Origin: Mermis nigrescens | Lineage: Eukaryota > Nematoda > Enoplea > Mermithida > Mermithidae | NCBI GenBank assembly: GCA_036768485.1 | Contig: JAVLUZ010000169.1 | Location: 1,056,936-1,120,935 of the forward strand | DNA: 64,000 nt | Direction of reading: 5' to 3' | In this document: in pieces, positions 59,239-64,000 of the stretch | How the letters are laid out: every line of letters starts with the position of its first letter | Numbering within the stretch: the stretch's first letter is position 1 | Program-made: the position numbers and the translations under genes | Notes under the pieces: model-generated | What the model was told of the DNA's origin: nothing | Database searches by the model: none | The model's input: the letters and a program-made list of their open reading frames with translations, nothing else

Positions 59239-59497
59239 CACACCTGAGCGTGGGGGGTTTTGGGGTATGCACCCCCAGAAACCAAAATACCCCCCAGAAA
59301 TCAAAATACCCCCCAGAATTCAATTTTTGAAAATTTTCTTCGTTTTTTTCGCAATTGTTTGATGCCAATGGATAGTGCTTGATGAGAAACGTCGAAAAAT
59401 GGTGTTTTTATCGCCATACCACCATTTTTAAGGCCATTTTTCGACCTTCAAAAATATCTTGCACTTCCCCCCAGAATTTTCTTGCTGCCCAAGTATG
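59239..59497 (+). mobile_element. hAT-type MITE family A, copy A15
   Basis: Full length, CACACCTGAGCG to GCCCAAGTATG, perfect GTGCCTAG octamers at 59231-59238 and 59498-59505. Tandem with A14, sharing the middle octamer. Confidence 0.92.
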
Positions 59498-59622
59498 GTG
59501 CCTAGCCCCTAAAAGAAAGGATAGAAAAACATACAAATTAATACTTTCTGAGAAATTGTTTGCAGTTATAGGAATTTGTTGGTGAGTTACGCGAATTTTA
59601 TTTGAAATGTGCGGTCAATAAT

Positions 59623-61070
59623 TCCGCGAGCTTCATACGTCCTCGTCGTGCCAGCTGGGGTCATGGATGCAGTAAACCTGCATTCATGATGCAGAATTGG
59701 AGGAATTTTAATTTTTAAGGTGTAAACAGCTTTCGATCAAGCTGAGACAACAGAATTGGGTGCTTAAAACTCATATTTTTCATCTATATTTTCTCTTTTT
59801 TTGTCATATTGATGAATTCCTATTATTTTAGCGAAAAAATTCGTAAAACTGCATACTTTCAGCAAAATATAAAAATTTTACAAAAATATTTCGCAACTTG
59901 ACAAAAAATTTCCACAACTTGATAAAAAATTTTCATAACTTGACAAAAAATTTCCACAACTTGACAAAAAATTTTCACAATTTGACAAAAAATTTCCACA
60001 ACTTGACAAAAAATTTCCACAATGTGACAAAAAATTTCCACAACTTCACAAAAATATTTCACAACTTAACAAAAATTTTCACAACTTGTCAAAAAATTTT
60101 TACAACTTGACAAACAATTTTCACAATTTAACAAAAAATTTCCACAACTTGACAAAAATATTTCACAACTTGACAAAAAATTTTCACAACTTGACAAAAA
60201 AATTTCACAACTTGACAAAAATATTTCGCAACTTTACAAAAAATATTAATAATTGTTTTTAAACGGCAAAGTTTTCGGTAGTATGCTGACCCATGCAAAT
60301 GAGAGCAGACAAGACATACACGGGAGGGGGCCTAAATGGAAAAGTTCCTGGGGAATGATAGAAATTAAAATTTTTTGCTGCAATGACTGTCAATTTATGC
60401 CTGTTTTTGAGACTGAAGGCTGACCCCCAGAACTGCTATGCCATGCATCTATGGATAAGATGCTCACAAATCCTCAAAGTCACTCGAAATCACTCCGAAT
60501 TTTCTCATGTTCAACCTGCGACGATTTGTCATATCGTATTTCTCTGTATCAAACATGCGAATGGGATCACATTTGCTGTGGTTTAGAATATCCGATGTAT
60601 TCGCTGATCTATATGGCTGCCTCGTTCATTTTTACTGTAATTTTCAGCAAAATTAGTTGTACATTACTTATTTATTCGTGACTTGTTGTGTACGTGCTTT
60701 CTTCGAACAGTAAATAAAACATACAACGAGATATGCACGTGGGGGCATCTCGGCATAGAAAAATAGGGAATTTAAGGTGAAAATTACGGGAAAATGATTG
60801 AAATTTAGTTTTTATGCTATTTTTTAGCAAAAAATTTATTGACACCACCCCTAGATCGACCATGCAACCTGAGGAACAACGCTGCGAGACAGACTATGCT
60901 ATAACAGGCGGCGCGGTGGGAGCCTCCTCCCCTCACACACCCCTTCTTTCCCGTGTTCTATAACGTTGCACCCTGGGATGACGTCAGGGTGCAGATTTTC
61001 ATGTCATCGCCTATGTTATAACATAGGCCATCCTACAGCGTTGCACCCCAGACTGACGGCCTTTACTACT
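59623..61070 (-). repeat. right terminal inverted repeat of the Polinton
   Basis: Inverted partner of 51134-52800, ending GGCCTTTACTACT at 61070 just before GAAAGA. It contains the inverted 21-bp minisatellite. Confidence 0.88.
59878..60245 (-). repeat. 21-bp minisatellite in the right Polinton repeat
   Basis: About 17 units of CACAACTTGACAAAAAATTTC, the inverted counterpart of 52133-52540; unit order and number differ slightly between the two ends. Confidence 0.92.
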
Positions 61071-61558
61071 GAAAGATCTTAAAATTATAAAGAATTGTGG
61101 ATAAAAACCTTCAAAACTTCAGTAATTTTCCAATATGTCTGCCAACATGGCTAGAAATGAAAAAAGCGGATTCATGATGATATTAAACGAATGAGTAATC
61201 ATTCAAAAGCTCACATCACCATCTTTTCAGATTGAAATTTAAACATTAAAAAATTTAAAACGCGTTTGCAGAGTGAACGGCGGACTTAAAAGAAAAAACC
61301 GAAAAATGAACGTTTTAGAGTAGGCTAAAACGTAGGAACAAATGTGAGAAACGAAATATACTTCATTTGAAAGGAAATTTAATTCTGTTTGTCATAGGGG
61401 CTCAATTATTTCACCATGTTAAAGCTATACAAAGTTGCATTTCAAAATGAAATGAATTTTAGGAAATCAGTGGAAATGCAGTGAACCAGAGCGGTTTGAA
61501 AAACTAAGAGAACTTCTCGGACAATGTAACCATACGTTTTGATTATGTCTTAGGAATG

Positions 61559-61652
61559 TTAGTGCTCTAAGGAGACACGTGAATGCTCTAGCGGGACACC
61601 TGAGTGCCAAAACGGGACATTTTGTGCCATAACGCAAGTGCTCTAACACCAC
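61559..61652. repeat. short imperfect repeat, GTGCTCTAACGGGACAC-like
   Basis: Four to five imperfect units of about 21-25 bp (AGTGCTCTAAGGAGACACGT, ATGCTCTAGCGGGACACCTG, AGTGCCAAAACGGGACATTT). Confidence 0.55.
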
Positions 61653-62734
61653 AAAGTGCTATATTGATACTAAACAAAAATGGCCTAACGAGACTTTACA
61701 GGGAGTGGATTCAAAAATCTGTGACACACAGTGTATATAATTGTCAATTTTTAAACAAGGGCATCATTTTAAGCTCAATAGAAATTTTTCAAGTTGTAAC
61801 TTTTGGTTGGACCATTTAAAATAAAACGGCGAGTTTGGAAGGCTCAGAGCGAATATTTAATAACTCAGTAAACAACAAATGTTAAGAAATACATATTTTT
61901 AAAATCAAAAAATTTTGTGGTTTTCGAAAATTGTACTTGAAATGTATTCAAAAAATCTGTCGCGAAGCGCCAGAAAAATTTACGAATTTTAATATTAAAA
62001 TAGTCATTTTTCATTTGCTTGCCCTTTGCATATATCTCTCTCTCGCTTATTTTTCTGGGGTATAATTGACCCAACTGACCTTCTAATCTCTACCAGGCGC
62101 GGATCCAGGGGGCGGGGGGGCGGCCGCTTCCCCAAAACCCTTTTTGAAAATTTTTTGAGCAGCAGATATAAGTTGGAATGCGCCCAAAATTGAGCTAAAA
62201 ACGCCAAAACTTCAAAAATTTTCGGCGCTTCGCACCAATTCCTCATTATTTTTCGTTTTAGTGTTCCAGCAATGTGTTTAAAGCAGTCAAAATATTCCAG
62301 TGCTTCAGTGATTTAATGAACTATATTGTTTATCGGTTGAAACTCTAAACGCTTGTTGGACATCGTATTGAAGGTGTGTGCCATTTATCGGCAATTTTTC
62401 GTTTCGTCTCGTTTTTCAGCTCAGAAGGCATTTCAAAGCAAGAATTTGTAATGGTTTGTTAGCATGAAAAGGCTGGTTAACTGTTTTTAGGCTGAGTTTA
62501 GAATCATTATTCGGCCGATTTTGTGAAACTTTTAACGTTACATTTCAACATTTCATTTTACAAAATTTTTCGGGGCTCAGCCTTGGGTCCCGCTGGGAGC
62601 GTTTGAGCGCGTCCCCCAGAAAGCGAGGGTAATTCTTGCACTTTTTTTCGTGTCCAAGGCGTAGTCGGGTAATGTAAATGTGTGACCTGACCTGACCAGT
62701 GATTTTTCTGTACTCGGCAACGATTTTTCCCGAT
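61653..62734. other. intergenic, no gene seen
   Basis: No exon-like frame. Contains isolated GC-palindrome relics (GCGAAGCGCC near 61965, CGGCGCTTCGCACC near 62222) and a G-rich patch near 62105-62130. Confidence 0.45.
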
Positions 62735-63410
62735 GTACAAAGACTTTTCGGGACCGTCTTTGTACATGTACAAAGATTTTTGGGAAGACATTGCAAAAAA
62801 GCTCTGAAATTCGCTAAAATTTTCGACGCTTCGCGCCGAAATGAGTAATTGTGTGTTCTATTATATCTTTATAATGGCAGAAATTGCATTTCAAAAGTAA
62901 AAATGTCAAATTTTTCGGCGCTTCGCGCCGTTTTAAGACAATTATCATTAATTTTTGCCCTCATAAACCCAGAAATTAGCTAAAATACACTACCAAAAGT
63001 TGAACAACTCTGTTTTTACCACACTAAAATCGCTACTGTACCATATTATAGCACCCTAAATTTGTGTGTACAAACTGTACAGAGATTTTTGAGAAGACAA
63101 AAACTATAAAAAAGGTGTTTAATTCCCATTGTCCCACATATCTTTAAATGGCAGAAATTGCATTTGGAAAGAGAAAATGCCAAAGTTTTCAGCGCTTCGC
63201 GCCATTTAAGACGAGTTTTAGTAATTTTTGGCGTCCGAAACCCAGAGATTAGCTAAAATACACTACCAAAGATCGAAAACCCTGTTTTACCACACTAAAA
63301 TCGCTACTGTTTTATATTATAGTACACAAAAATTTGCATGTACAAAATGTACAAAGACTTTTGGGGACCAGTGTATATACAAACGGACCTTGTACAAAAA
63401 AAACACTGGA
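62735..63410 (+). repeat. interspersed TGTACAAAG repeat, copies 2 and 3 in tandem
   Basis: 62735-63065 and 63066-63410 repeat each other and 4735-5160: TGTACAAAGA, CGCTTCGCGCC, AATGGCAGAAATTGCATTT, AATTAGCTAAAATACACTAC, CACACTAAAATCGCTACTGT. Confidence 0.75.
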
Positions 63411-63559
63411 CCTGACTCTTTGGGCTGGGCAGGACCGCCCCGTCTCCGAAATGAAAAAGAAATTCTGTTTCTACCAAGGGTCCCCCGAAGGGAAGAATGG
63501 AAATCTAGTGAAGCACGTCTAAAACACCACTAAAATAGGTTTTTAGCGTTTTTTTGAGT

Positions 63560-63915
63560 TATGCAAACTCAGAATTATCCGGCGCTTCGCGTCAGATTTA
63601 TTGTTTATATATGGTTTTAACCTCTAAACGCTAAAAATCGATCGAATCTGAGTTAGACATAGAGAGCGTGTCAATGTCTTTCCAGCGCTGTGCGCTGTAT
63701 TCTTCGTTCTGCTATAGTTTTTGTTTTCTAGCTCACTCAAAACAGCTCAAATTTGAGTTAAGACATAGAGAACATAAAATTTTTCCGGCGCTTCGCCCCG
63801 GATATATTGTTTATCTATGTTTCTTGTCTTACAGCCCGCTCAAAACGCTCAAATTTGAGCTTGAATTGCAGAATTTGTCAATTTTTTCGGCGCTTCGCGC
63901 CGAATTTATTATCTG
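63560..63915 (+). repeat. tandem 110-bp units with the GC palindrome
   Basis: About three units: CTCAAAACGCTCAAATTTGA, GTTAGACATAGAGA, TTTTTCCGGCGCTTCGCGCC, TTTATTGTTTATATATG. The palindrome occurs in full at 63888-63902 (CGGCGCTTCGCGCCG) and in variants upstream. Confidence 0.7.
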
Positions 63916-64000
63916 TTTAATCTTTCTCTGTACAGCACAATGATTAAATACAAAGACAGGAGATAAGAAATCACTCGTGAATTGCATTATGAGAAATTGG

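Larger units (their letters stand above)
51134..61070 (-). mobile_element. Polinton/Maverick-type element, 9.9 kb, defective
   Basis: Ends AGTAGTAATGGCCGTCA and (reverse) AGTAGTAAAGGCCGTCA, i.e. 5'-AG...CT-3', flanked by GAAAGA at 51128-51133 and 61071-61076: the 6-bp target duplication typical of Polintons. Long inverted repeats occupy about 51134-52800 and 59623-61070. The only recognised gene is a family-B DNA polymerase, dead. Integrase, packaging ATPase, protease and capsid genes of a complete 15-20 kb element are missing, so this is an internally deleted copy. It contains at least five MITE copies. Confidence 0.92.

Overview
The window is eukaryotic and reads as an AT-rich, repeat-dense invertebrate genome. 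It has spliced genes with GT/AG introns, and it carries a Penelope-like element, a DIRS element, a Polinton, an LTR retrotransposon, a LINE fragment and many hAT-type miniature elements together. An arthropod fits best (an AQP12-like aquaporin and a small secreted Ly6-like family), but no species can be named from the sequence. Cellular coding sequence is a small fraction of the 64 kb; most of the rest is mobile or tandemly repeated DNA, much of it nested.

Layout. 1-2100: no gene, one MITE. 2132-7955 (minus): three-exon aquaporin-11/12-like gene whose 4-kb intron 2 holds hAT-type MITEs and a 1.5-kb fold-back. 9018-9505: LINE reverse-transcriptase fragment. 9977-13817 (minus): LTR retrotransposon with gag but no pol. 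15640-18160: tandem repeats with a GC-palindrome and a decayed hAT transposon. 18770-20175: MITEs with tRNA-like inserts. 21677-22134: miniature Penelope-derived fold-back. 24480-32020: decayed DIRS retroelement (minus) split by a 5.1-kb long-TIR fold-back, itself loaded with MITEs and a GC-rich 0.83-kb insertion. 32275-36745: two nearly identical Penelope copies fused head-to-head as a 4.5-kb palindrome with a 12-bp target duplication.

39.5-48.9 kb is the second cellular region: a small tandem family of signal-peptide, cysteine-rich, Ly6/uPAR-like genes. One copy is complete with three exons, one is represented by exon 1 and exon 3, and one is a truncated exon 1. They are separated by an (AT)n tract, a satellite block and MITEs.

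51134-61070 is a complete but dead Polinton/Maverick-type element of 9.9 kb. It has 5'-AG...CT-3' ends, 6-bp target duplications (GAAAGA) and long inverted repeats that contain a 21-bp minisatellite. Its single recognised gene, a family-B DNA polymerase, is inactivated by stop codons, frameshifts and a nested cluster of three MITEs. 61.1-64 kb holds interspersed and tandem repeats carrying the palindrome CGGCGCTTCGCGCCG.

The genes do not form a pathway. The informative relationships are insertion order (which element interrupts which), target-site duplications, and duplication of the secreted-protein genes.
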